A stretch of DNA of 64,000 nt. Source: Bryopsis sp. KO-2023 (lineage: Eukaryota > Chlorophyta > Ulvophyceae > Bryopsidales > Bryopsidaceae). The notes under the pieces were generated by a model, which worked only from the letters and a program-made list of their open reading frames with translations, did not search any database and was not told where the DNA came from. The position numbers and the translations under genes are program-made. The stretch covers positions 1,674,001 through 1,738,000 of the forward strand of contig BSYQ01000005.1 in NCBI GenBank assembly GCA_030272585.1. Reading direction: 5' to 3'. Of the stretch, positions 21,725 through 33,400 are shown one piece after another; the first letter of the stretch is position 1; each line of letters begins with the position of its first letter.

Positions 21725-24519
21725 TTATGCACCCCTCCACCCGACCTCCATCAACGCGCAAATATTATCCAGTTGCCCGACTGTTGGCACAAGTTTAACC
21801 GATTCTCTGGGGGAATTGCAAACCCCATCGTCGAATTGACCCAAGCCTGGCTTTCTCTGGTCCGACTGCGGCGAACTTGGAGGTGAACACGTGCTTATCG
21901 GGCCATCCAGCATATTATCGGTTGTCGTCGCTTCCGCCTTCAACACTCTCCGGGATTCCTCAATGAGGTCGATATCCAGCGAGTCGTGGTCTGACGGCTC
22001 CGGTTTGTCGCGTTCAGATACGCAGCTTTGATCGTCCGGCAGGGGGGTAGTGGCCTCCATTGGCAGCGCTTCTTCGCTGGAGATTTGGGAAGGGGTATCG
22101 GAAACTTCGTCCACTTCCCAGTGGGCGGCGGTGCCGTCGGATTTGTAGTCAGAAGATGAAGTCTCGGGTGCGTTTGGCGGCGCTCTTGGGATTTGTTCTC
22201 CTGGGAATAGATTCTCCAAAATGCTCGCGCTATCGAGACAAAATTTAGTACATTAGTCGACCGGATCCTGTTTGAACACCCTTTTGGAAGCATACTCAAG
22301 CTGAGGTTGGCAGGAGGTTCGATTCAAACAGGCACGGACTCAAGCTCCGCATCAAGACGACAGAGGGACGATAAATGTGCCAGTACCTGACTTCTGGTGA
22401 GATTTTCTGCGTGGATTCCAAATGCACGACCAATCCGAGGGTGGCATACTGACGTTCGTTCAATATGCTCAAACGGGATGTCAAGTCTCGGATTTTATTA
22501 GCCGTCTCCAGGGCTGTGCGGTTCACGACAGGCTTGTTCTTGATTCTTGCCGCTCGACTCGCGTAATTCAACGTCCCCAGCGTCTCGTCATACCCAGTAC
22601 TCGCGCAAGTTACACACGCCAGGAAAACTGTGCGGGAGTTACCTCCCAGAGAATCCTTCAAAATACGTGTCAGTTTGGAGCCTCGATAAGGAACGTGCCC
22701 CTTTCGTTTCTCATCACTCAGAGCGGCGATCACATTCCCAAGGGAAAGCAGCCCCTGAAAAACCAAGCACAAACTCACAATGAAATACGAACCAGACGAA
22801 ACGCCGAACGGTATACGAGAAGACAATATCAAATCGTCACCCACCCGGTTGATATGCCCCGATTCTCGAAACGTGCTTCCGACAGCGCCGGTTGTTCGAA
22901 CGCCTTCTGATCCCGCTAGGTCAACGAGGTGTAATTTGGCAGTCCGAAATTCACGAACCACCCCGGTATCGTCCAGTACCTCTACTTTCAGGAAGATGGT
23001 AAAAATCGCATGCGAACGGCTTGACGCTGGGTTCATTAGCGTTGCACCTTCAAGTCGCAGAGAGAAAATCCATAAACGGTAGTATTCACTAAAGCCTGGT
23101 ATAGGAACATGTGCAGTGAAAACGATCCTTACTTCCCACACACATATTTATCATATCAATTTCATGTACACTCACTTGTCGCTCTGGATGTCAGACCTTC
23201 ACCAAGGAGGTTCATCATGGAGCTGAAGTCGCTCACCGCGACTTTCCTTGTGCCAGACAGAATATTTTGCCCTTTGTGGGTTTCATGAATCGTTACCTGT
23301 TAAAACCGAATTCCCTATTTAACCCCAACAGCTCATTTCTGCAACCAATCAATTCGGGCCATGCATTGAACGCAGACTGTTCAAGACATGCCACCCCAGA
23401 AACCACAAATCCATCCCTGCTCAATTTCATGAAATTGATGGTGTGGATGGTGGTGGTGGTGCATTCGATCAGCTATGTTTTCTGTTTCACCGATCCATGT
23501 TTCATGTCTTTGAAGAGAATTGTTCGCAAGTTTCTAGGAAACGCTCATTTCAGTTCAATGTTCTGCTTGGCTGTTTACCTTCGCGGTGCCATCCGGGTTG
23601 AGAAGGTCTTTCAGCTCTTCGTTATGAATGTCGACGAACTGGCATTGTAAATGAACCTTGTTCTTCTGAGTGTCAATTTTGTCGAACAAATCTCTGCAAA
23701 AAAACCACATTCGGATCGATAACCAATTAATCAATTGACTACATTATAGCAAAAAGATAACAACGATACCTGCAGGAAACCAAAGCACTACTACTGCATT
23801 TGAGAAACCTCAGGAGCTTCGCAATTGGGCACCTGATTATGTAGGGCACTATTCCCTCAGCGCGATCACCACTCAGCCCCATTGTGTGCGTCTTCCCAGA
23901 CCCTGTCTGGCCATACGCGAGAATGGAAGCGTTCATTCCCTCAAAACAGCCATCGAGCAGATTCGACGCGCACTTTTGGTAGACCTCCTCCTGTCCAAAA
24001 AGACAAATTGTTTTTTATTTTTTTTTTCAAAACCACGTTACCAATGGTGCAGTCAAGCGAAGACTAAACGAAATGGCTTTTCTCATGATTTGCGCAAAGG
24101 CGAGCAGAGGTTTCGCTATCACACAAGGAACGAGTTGTTTAGCCAGTTTTCTAGATATATATACCCGTATATATATATGGTGGTAAACTCACTTGCGAAG
24201 CGGTGATTCCAAAAACGTTATTGAAATGAAATTTTCGATCTCGTCCCAGCACAAGGTAGCCATTCTCTTCGTCTTGGGATGCACACACACAAAGGTCAGC
24301 GGAAAACAGCAAAAACAATCGAACAATTGCTCGATCGAAACAGCATTGCCTCGAGAAGCGGAGCGGTCGATTTGGCCGATCGGCAGCTCTGCTTCTCGAG
24401 GCAACGCTGTTCGATTTCAGGTGTGTCCGTGGGTAAGCCTCGGCAACGTTTCGAAAGTACCAGAGAATAAAATGCTCTCCGCTCCACTTCTTTCCTCCCT
24501 CTCAACCAGGGGGCGGACC
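21725..24519 (-). CDS. Short kinesin-like motor protein (N-terminus unresolved)
   Basis: Exons in transcript order are 24519-24461 (RVRPL), about 24272-24193, 23990-23833, 23693-23579, 23296-23176, 23047-22845, 22754-22387 and 22229-21725 (TAA). From the second listed exon onward the phases agree. ATPase motifs are intact: P-loop GQTGSGKT, switch I SSRSH, switch [10 protein letters not shown]. The GLLSLGNVI block and a VPYR.SKLTR...SLGGNS block follow, ending near NKPVVN as in the kinesin-4 group. After the motor only about 215 residues remain, mostly acidic and Ser/Pro-rich, with no long coiled coil, so it may be monomeric or partner-dependent. The first coding exon lies upstream of 24519 and is not resolved. 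The second kinesin in this window shares its exon boundaries, including a 203-nt exon. Confidence 0.85.
24334..24415. repeat. Long imperfect inverted repeat in a kinesin intron
   Basis: Arms at 24334-24364 and 24386-24415 (about 30 bp) pair with one indel and two mismatches around a 21-nt loop. The shared core is GCCTCGAGAAGC. The repeat lies in the intron between the first two recognised kinesin exons. Confidence 0.8.
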
Positions 24520-24592
24520 CTACAAAACAACACAGTAACCCGAACGTGAGCCCAAGGCAAGTCTACACCCCGCCAGTGATTTGACATCCACC

Positions 24593-24838
24593 ATGACAGA
24601 CCCGCCACCACGTTTGTTCGAGGTAAGAGAGAGAGAGAGAGAGACGCCGCCAGCAGAAAACACAAAGCCAACCAACCCATTCTCCTCTGAACTTCAGCGC
24701 GGTGAGTCCCAGCGTTGGTTCTGCCGCACCGACTCACTTCGCACTCACCTGACGGCAACGTGGATCCCCTCGCTGGCCGCAGACCCCGTATCTCGAGCCA
24801 TCGCGAAAAATTGGAGGGATGCTGCAAAAAGCTACTGA
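24593..24838 (+). CDS. Possible small protein of 56 aa, unknown
   Basis: Two exons, 24593-24622 and 24698-24838 (TGA), join in phase at GTAAGA and TTCAG sites. The product starts MTDPPPRLFE and ends IAKNWRDAAKSY. It is basic and Trp/Arg-rich, with RWFCRTDSLRTHLTATW. The intron is also open in frame, so an unspliced 82-codon form from this ATG is possible. The start sits only a few bases from a divergent ATG on the minus strand near the kinesin 5' end. No family was recognised; a small organelle-complex subunit is a guess only. Confidence 0.45.
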   Translation: MTDPPPRLFEVRERERETPPAENTKPTNPFSSELQRGESQRWFCRTDSLRTHLTATWIPSLAADPVSRAIAKNWRDAAKSY

Positions 24839-25103
24839 AGACTCGCTCTCAATCTGGAGTGCCAGACGGGGCGGCCTTGATCGTAGTGTGCGAGGTGGGA
24901 GTGTCGCAGAAGTGTGGGTTGGTGTCCAGTCGCCCCGCTTTGAAGGGTTGACACCTGTGATGCTGCGGTCAACATCACCGAATCCACCAAACGCCAGCAA
25001 ATCGAAACTGGCCCAATCCACATGATTTTTTTTTCTATCCTGATTCTGGAGTTTGGATCACTGACGATTTTTCGTTCAGTTCCGCGCAGTTTTGAGCAGC
25101 AGA

Positions 25104-26797
25104 ATGGCGTTGAGGGGGGTGTCTTTCCGCCACTTTAGGCAGCAGTCGTTTCAGGTTCCGTTTTTGAAAGGGTGGGGCAAGTGCGGTCGTTCGGGTTGTG
25201 TGTCGAGACAGTTGGCGCGTCGAGCATCGTCGCTGGTCGGGAAAACATGCCAGCCCTGCGAGGATGACTCGGGAGCGCTGGGAAAAATGGGGCTTTGCAT
25301 GGCGTTCGATAAGCAGCGCGCCGAGGAAATGCTCCAACAGGTGTTTTTTTCGTGAGAAGGACAGGGGGTTGCTCGTGTGAATCAGGTTTCCTTCAAGTTG
25401 TTTAGAGAAGACATCCCATAGACAGGTGTTTATCTATGTACATATTTTATATTTTTTTTTGGGGGGGGGGATTCCCTAGCTTTGCTGTTCTGCTGTTGCC
25501 AATATTTGGTGCAAAATATAAACATATATTTGGTTTATTTGGTTTTAAGTAATCTTACAAGGGTTTTGCCTCCATGAGGCTTTTGTTTTCATCACACTTT
25601 TTTACAATATATTTTTTTAAGAACTTCTCTTTTAACGGAATCTTTGTTTCTAGATTGAATTTAAAACCTGGTGTGATTTTTTGAAGTGTGGGTTAAAACA
25701 AGTAAGACATAGAAGACCCATCACAAAGTTGAATAATCGTTGGTCGATTTGTCATTTGCCTGTAATTCCCACATCTGTGAAAAATCCCAAAATAAAAAAT
25801 TGTGATAAGTTTCCTTGATAAAACGGATTTTTTAATTTTGGATCAAGGTCGATGGTTGGACACTGATGGAGGACGAAAACAAGCTTCTGAGAATTCGGCG
25901 TGAGTTCAGGTCAAAAAATTTCCTCAAGGTGAATATCAAAGATGCTTTTCTTTTGCAGGAGTTGTGGTGCATCACTGAATTTTCGCTGGAAATGCTTTTT
26001 ATTAAGCTGCAGAAATCAAGTTCCAGATCTTTGTTATGTTTTATTCTCTGTTTAGTTTTTTTTCCCCTTGACTGTGTAAATATGGAGCCCATTCACTGGG
26101 AAAATGATTGACAATTATCTCAAACCATTGGATATATATTTTTTTTAAATGTGTTACATCGAGGCTGAAAAGCAGATGAGTGATGTGGGCCTTAATTGTT
26201 TATTTCAGCAACATTTTTCCAAATAAAAAACCAAGAATCTGTGCAGGCACTGGAGTTATTTGACAGAATAGCTGTCGTTGCCGAGGAAGAAGGCCATCAC
26301 CCAGACTTGCACCTGGAGGTAAATGATCGGTTGCTTGTTATGATTTTTCTTTCTGAGGGGGTGGGTGGGGGTCTTTCGTGCGGCATTTGCTCAAGTCCTC
26401 CGATTTTTAGTTTCTTGTTTCATTTTTAATATTCTGCACGTAGTGTGGTAATAAATGGTGAGGCCGGGGGGGGGAAGGTCTACCTTCAAGATGGTTTTTT
26501 ATTCTGTCTTTTTGAGTTCACTTCAACTTTTCCACAACAGAAAACCCTGCTATTTGTGTGTGTGTTGCTTCAAATCAATGAGGTCCAGCTAGGAAATGGT
26601 CCTGTTGATCAAATTTGAATATTTTTCTGTCTGTTTTTTTAAATATAAAATAGGGATGGAATCGAGCTTCCGTCGAGCTATGGACACACTCGCGGAACGG
26701 TTTAACTGACAACGATTTCATTATGGCTGCCAAAATTGACGCGGTCCCCAAGGAAGACCTTTTAAGAAAGAAAAAGGCCAAGCCAACGGAGGGGTGA
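25104..26797 (+). CDS. Pterin-4a-carbinolamine dehydratase (PCD/DCoH)
   Basis: Exons are 25104-25340, 25848-25928, 26247-26318 and 26654-26797 (TGA), all phase 0, giving 177 aa. The enzyme dehydrates 4a-hydroxytetrahydrobiopterin, regenerating the pterin cofactor of aromatic amino acid hydroxylases. Family hallmarks are in order: CQPC near residue 50, GWTLMEDENKLLRIRREF, the KNF strand, the active-site motif EGHHPD in AEEEGHHPDLHLE, and the THSRNGLTDNDFIMAAKID signature. The first 45 residues are rich in Arg, Ser and hydrophobics with no acidic residue (MALRGVSFRHFRQQSF), suggesting an organelle-targeting leader. The catalytic core is full length and intact. Confidence 0.92.
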
Positions 26798-27040
26798 ATC
26801 CAGCTATCCCCAAGCACACCATAGGATTTCAAAAAGAGGGGGCGGGGTGTTCGTTTTTTTTCTTGCCTGCTTCCAAGAGTGGTACATTTTTGAGTGGTAC
26901 ATTTTTGAGTTGTCGAAACGTGCATTCCGGGGGATGGATGGCATGTTTTTGTGTACTAATATATCTTAGGGTTTCTTGTATTCCAGCATGGCTGATTTTG
27001 ATGTGTGTAATTGGTTGTACCTTGTAGTTAATGACATGTT

Positions 27041-27093
27041 GCATCCCAGTGTATTTTTTTTGAGCCCATTGTGGCCCCAAAAAAATTTGCCTT
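27041..27093. repeat. Left half of a dispersed repeat split by element 2
   Basis: GAGCCCATTGTG...CCAAAAAAATTTGCCT matches 12035-12065. The repeat seems to continue after element 2 at 34014 with GGCCCACGAAAGGG and GGGGCCACAAAAG blocks, so element 2 inserted into it. The 4-bp CCTT at the junction occurs on both sides. Confidence 0.5.
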
Positions 27094-27419
27094 TGTTGGA
27101 CCGGGTAGAACACAAGTACTGAAAGACAGACATAAGAGCGTCACATCAACAAATTCACACAACGGACACTCATTTCTAATGAAAGTACTACCACACGATT
27201 TGACTCTGAGAGCGATGTCAAATCTGTTGAATCGACTGGTCAGTGCGGGTGAGAGGCCCATGGCAGTAGGGGATTTACGTTAGAAGTACGAGGTATGAGT
27301 CAGTGGAGGAAGTGTGAGAGTTGAGTGAGTCGGGAAGGAAAGTCTGTGAACGGGAGTTCGGGGTTGTCTTTTTGTTGTAAGACTTTTTTTGCGGAAGGCT
27401 CGTTCTTCCAGTAACAACA
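27094..27419 (+). repeat. 5' LTR of element 2
   Basis: A 326-bp direct repeat of 33688-34013. Its final A supplies the first base of the gag-pol ATG. Confidence 0.93.
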
Positions 27420-30400
27420 TGGTTTCGGAGCGAACAGGGTGGATCCTGGCCTTTGGGGGCTTGGCTCTACTAGCCGGTATGTCGCTGCTGTTACAGCGAC
27501 CACCGACGATATCAGATCAAAATGCGGCGCCGGCAACACCAGCCGGAAGGGCGCCAGCAACGTATCCCCCATCACCTCCTCCATTCTCTACGCCTCACAC
27601 GCCCAGAACGTCTCCACACGAGCTCTGGCAGAGGCTGATGTGGTCGATCAGACATCGACACTCACATCGTGCCCTACCCTCCCCTTCACCGAACCCCGCT
27701 GCTGCGTGGGACACCCTGGAGCTTGTGCAGCTTGCAGACAGGATGCACAAGCTCTGGGGTGTCTTGCGGGGATCCAACGCCAACCTGGTCGGAGCTGGGA
27801 TCGCCTCCTCGCTTCTGCTGGGGTACCTCCTGAAGTTCCTCGACAAGGGTTCTGCATGGTTACGGCGGCGTAGAACAGAGACGGCGATGAGAAGGGAAGT
27901 TTTGGAGCTCGGGAGCGCGGCGCCTGCGGCTTCGGTTTCGACGGAGGGATCAGCCACGTTGGACAGACTTCGGCGGCTGCAACAAACGGAGGGGGAGACG
28001 GAGTTGGAATTTTTGCAGCGTTATTTCTTGATGTTTTTAAACACTGGACAAGCGGCGGAGGTGGAAGAGGAGAAAAAAGCGGTCAGGTTACTCGTAGCCC
28101 GGTTACCGGGAAGAGTGTTGAGCCGCGTCGTGGTGGAAACAGAGTTCGAAAAACTGACCTTCAGCGGACTTCGGGAGCTGTTGGATCGAATGAAGAGGAG
28201 GACGGAGTACAGGGAAGCAGTGCTCGCGGAAGTGAAGAAGGATGAGGAGGGAAAGACAGAAGGGAAAGTGGAGGCTAAAGCAGAACCTAATGCGGGAACG
28301 AAAGTTCTGGTGGCGGACCGGCCACCTACTCGGACAGGCGAGACCCCTCTCTGCCAGTTTTGCGGACGGAAAGGGCACTGGGAAGCGCAGTGCCGGACGA
28401 AGAGGAGAGCGCAGGTGGCGAGCGTGAACGACGATGCTTTCGGCGAGCTGCTGGAGGCAATACAAAACGAGCAGTCGTCGTCGGCGTGCCATTCGGTCGC
28501 AGCAGGGACACCCGCTGGAGATACAGTGCGCAAGCAGCTTCGTGTGAAACTCAGGTTGGAAGGAGAACAGAGAGGAAGTAATCAACTCTTCGAAGCGTTG
28601 GTCGACAGTGGAAGTGGATGCTCCATCATGCCGTGGAAGGTTTGTCAAAGACACGGATGGGGAGTCGCTCCTCCGAAAGGAGTGTTAACGCTGACCGGGT
28701 TCAACGGAAGCAAGGAGAACGTGCGAGGGACGGTGACGCTCGACGTCAAAATAGGACCGTGGGAGGGAAAAGAAGTGTTTCTGGTTTCGGAAAACACATC
28801 CCAGATTATCCTGGGCGTCCCCCTCCTCGCACACCTTTCCCTCACCGTCGACTGCGCTCGCAACTGCCTCTGGGGCAAGAACGGAACGTCCATCCCTTGC
28901 CACGCAGTCATGAAGGTAGGGGAGAAGTCGGGGAAGTTAGAGCGGGGTGTGGTTCGAGTGCTGCAAGACCCCCTCACGAAAAAAGGACGCAGGATTCGTT
29001 TAGTGGGGAAGGATGGAGAGTTTCGGTTACCCCTGGGTTCGTCGTTGGTTCTGGGACCCTACGCGATTAAAACGGTTGTTCTTCCTTTTCGAATTACTGG
29101 GCCTGGCCTGTTTTCGTTAATGGCCATAGGACAACCCCACAACCTCCTTCACTCTGTGACGACGAACTCCGACGGAAGAGTTCGACTCACGCTGTATAAC
29201 GCCCAGTTGGAGGCGAGGATGCTTACTGCAAAACTGTGTTTGGTTAGCTTCAGGGTGGCTGAGGGAACGCCGGTGGTGATAGAGGAAGGAGGAGCAGAGG
29301 AGGAATGTGTCGAACAGGAGGAGGATGGTTTACTGCCCCATGGTTTGGATCTCAGAGAGAAGGAGGAAGTGGAACCTGAGGAGGAGGGGTGTTTTGGGAT
29401 TGAAAAGAAGGGAGATGGAGGATGTCAAACAGTTTCTTTTCCACCACAGGAAGTGGAATCTGAGGAGGGGGGGTGTTCTGGAATAGAAAAACAGGGAGAT
29501 GGAGGATGTAAAAAGGTTTCTTTTCCACCACCAAAGAATGACTGTGGGTCACTGGAAGTGTTTGACAGAACCAGTGGTTCAAAGGGCAGTTGGGGCACAA
29601 TGCAGTCGAATCAGGACTGGGATTCACAAACAGGCCAGCTTGCATCTGTTGAACAGCAGTTGAGCCCAGAGGGGGACAGTAGAGTACTATCGAATTCTGC
29701 CCAAAACAGGGATATACCGACCATCAGTTCAGACTCTGGAGAACAGCATCTCAGTTCAGGGGATGGGTGTGTGTTACGGAGTTTAACAACACAGAACAGT
29801 GAGGCTGTAGCTACTGAGAATCCAACAAACAGTGCAACACTGAGGAAGAGCCAGAGCACAGCCTCTCTCACAGAACTGGATGTGAGTTCTGCTACGCACT
29901 ATCCACTCAGGGACAGGATTGAGGGGAAAGACTCTGAGAATGAGGGGAGAACACAGACATCAAACACAGACTTTGAATGTCAGCCCAATAACTATAATGC
30001 TACTGGACAGTTCATCAGTTCAGCTAGGGAGAAGGGAGGAAAGATTTTTGGCTTACAAACCAGCAGTTCAGAGGCTGTACATCACTTACCCAAGTCAGAT
30101 ACTCAGGGAAGGGTACAGCAGTCGAAATTCCACACACAGGAGGAGAATGTAGCTTCTGAGAGTCCTGCAAACAGTGCTACACTGGGGACAAGCCAGGGTA
30201 CATTCTCCACCCCCCAGCAGGATCAATGGAGGGACTTACCAAGGGGGAGAGAGGGACAGACATGTGGGGAAAACCAAGGCACCCAGAGTGTCCTCACACC
30301 TAACCGCCTGACTGCACACAGCACTCTGCTGCAAGAAAGCAAAGCTGTAGCTACTGAGAGTCCTACAGACAGGGAAACATTGGGACAGAGCCAGAGTACA

Positions 30401-33400
30401 GTTCAGAGTTCACAAAAGGAAAAAGGGGGCTGCTCACCCAGGGGGGGGGTAGTCGGGGCAGTGGAACAAACACACAATGAGGGACCGACTGTAACTACTG
30501 AGAGTCCCACTAACAGTGACATACTGGGGAAAAACCAGAGTTCAGTCTCTCACCTTCAAGAGGAAACATTACTCTGCTCACCCAGGGGGGGGGTAGGGGG
30601 GACAGTGGAACAGGAGCACCTTGATCTCTGGAAGTACTGGGAAGCCCTCAGAGGGAAACCACCAGGCAGAAGTTTTAGCGAACACACTACATCCTCTTTA
30701 TCTCACCTGACGACGATTTGGGAGGAGGTGGCTGACGACCTTCTCGACAACACCACAGCAGTAGGGACAGGGGAAAGACTCTGGAACGGACATACTGCTA
30801 CGGTGCAAACCACTCAGGAACAACCTGCCTGCACGTCGGAAACGCAGTCAGAGACGGAGGATACAGGCTCAGTGGAATACTGGCGACGCGAATTTCCGAA
30901 CGTGATTCGTGACGACCTTAGCAGAGACGCAAAGGCGACTGCTGCTCCTCTTCGGGTTTGCCACAGGGAGGTGAAGTGGCGCGTTCCCTTCCACAGGATT
31001 CCGCTGCACAACACGGGGATACGGTACTACGCCACCGACGTCGCGCCTAAGGAGATTCGAAAACTGCTTACCTCGTTGCAGGGGCAAGGCGTCATCCGTC
31101 CCCTGGGCGTCGGCGAGCGGGCTCTGTTCTCCCACGTACTTTTCCTAAGGAAGCCGAATGGAAAGGTCCGTAAGACGGTGGATTTTCGTTTGCTGAACTC
31201 GTACTCCGACGCCTGGAAGACGTCCCTGCTCCATGTCCGGGATGTGCTGAAGTCGATCCCACCTGAGTGGGACTACTTCACCGTCCTGGATCTGGAGCAG
31301 GGCTTCTTCCAGGTGGACGTTTGCGATTCGCTCCAGCCCCTCTTCGCGTTTGAAACCGGAGAGGGGGACTACACTTACCTCCGCCTTCCACAGGGATGGA
31401 ATTGTTCGCCAGGGCTGTTCCACTCCCGCATTCGGAGCTCTATCCACGGATACCCCGGTCGTAACTTCGTCGACGACCTCATAATCGGCGGAGAAGGCGT
31501 CGAAGGCCATGACAGGAACCTGCGACGTGTTCTGACCAGGCTCGACGAAATGGGATTACGGATAAACAGGGCAAAGGCGGTCGTCAGACAAAAGGAGGTT
31601 ACCTACTTGGGGTACACGGTCACGAAGGGGAGCTACGGCCTTCGACGCTACGTCGACGACCAAGTGCGTCAGTTGCCAGAAATGCGCGACGTCAGGGACG
31701 TCCGTCAATTCGTCGGCATGCTTAATGTCTGCAGGGGAGTTTGCCCGAATTTCCATAACATCATTCAACCTCTGCTGGAGCTTCCCAAGGGATCGAATCC
31801 GAAACTCATGCAACAGTTGGTGGCAGAAGCATGGAAATCCATACTGACTAATAATGTCAAGTTGGGTAATTCAGATTCTGGAGAGTATAATCTGTTTACA
31901 GACTGGTCATCCTCTGGGTGGGGGTATGTTCTGTTCAGAGGTACCCCCTCAGAGGGGTGTATCGTCAGCCTCAACAGTCGAAAGTGTGCGGATAAGGGAG
32001 GAGAAAAAGTCAGCTCCTATTTGGGGGAGCTTCAAGCTCTCATATGGGCATTGAAATCGGTTTCACAGGTGGTGGCTGGGGGTCAGCTAACCCTGCACAC
32101 TGATTCGAACTCAGCAGTGCAAAGGATTACGAAGTTAGCACCGAAAGAAGTCGTGGAGGACATCAGAGTGGTGCGTCTCTTGGCTTGGTTGGCAGAGAAC
32201 TACCCCTCCCCTGGAAGGTTGAGGGTTCAATTCCTGCCAGGGACATCTAACCCTTGGGCTGATCTCCTGTCTAGATGGTACAGTAGGCCAACACAAACAC
32301 AAGGGCAGGTGTGTGCACTTGAACCACAAGAGATGCAAATCAGTAAAAACACAAGCATGGAATCAGGAGGATCCAACAGATCAACAGAACAGGTGCTGGA
32401 GCAGGCTGAGGCAGTGGACTCTAAAGAGAGTGATTCAGAAAGGTCTGGCATGTCAGGAAACACAGAGTTGGGACATGCATATACAGGAGGCTCAAGGGGA
32501 GAGGAGTTGGGCAAGATAGCGGAAGGGAAAGAGCTGAGCAGAGATCAGCTGGAACGGTTGCACAAGGAGGGACACTGGAGCCCACAAAAATTGCTATGGC
32601 TGTGTGCACAACACGGATGGAAGGCTAATAGAGGAGATCTGGAGGAAATTCAGAGGTACTGCCAGACCTGCCAGAGGGTAGCCCCTAAGAAGGAAAAAGA
32701 ACTTCTTAGGGGAGCTGGGCATCTAACCCACCCTGGTCAAACAGTGGGCATGGACATCATCGGTCCACTACCCTCTGGTAGGTCTGGCCACAATCATATA
32801 GTAGTGGTGGTGGACCACCTCTCTCGTGATTCGATGGTTTGGAAGACAAAGGAGGTGAAGGGGAAACAGGTCAGGGAGTGTTTAGGTGAGTGGATAGCGA
32901 CTCATGGATCTCCAGACAACCTATTATGTGATGGAGCTGCCTACTTCCATTCGAAGGACATGAGAGCATGGTACAAAGACAACCACATTCAGGTTTGGAG
33001 GACACCCCCTTATCACCACAGAGCGAATGGAGTGGTGGAAAGGAGGAACAGAGCTCTGATTTCTAAAATCAGAGTACTGTTGTTGGATCATGGAGGGTAT
33101 TGGGATGATTGGCTGCAGAAGGCCAACTGGATGGTCTGCAACATGGTGAATAGAACCACTGGATGGCCACCATGCAAAGTGTGGACACTATCAAGCAAGG
33201 AGTGGGATAGAATTCAACAGAGATTGAAGGAAAGCAGAGAAAAGGTGAATGCACAGAAAAAATTGTCTGACTGGAATCATTTTCTGGGAGAGGAGGTCCT
33301 TTTATATGATTCAGCAAGGGCTGAAAAAAAGGATCAGAAATTTAGTGCAAGTTGGAAGGGACCATATAAAATAGTGGAACTGATTTCCCCCAGTCGAGTC

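Noticed and set aside
23267..23650. A 127-codon plus-strand frame
   Set aside because: It runs antisense over two kinesin exons whose conserved motifs ([15 protein letters not shown] and VTIHETHKG) are on the minus strand.
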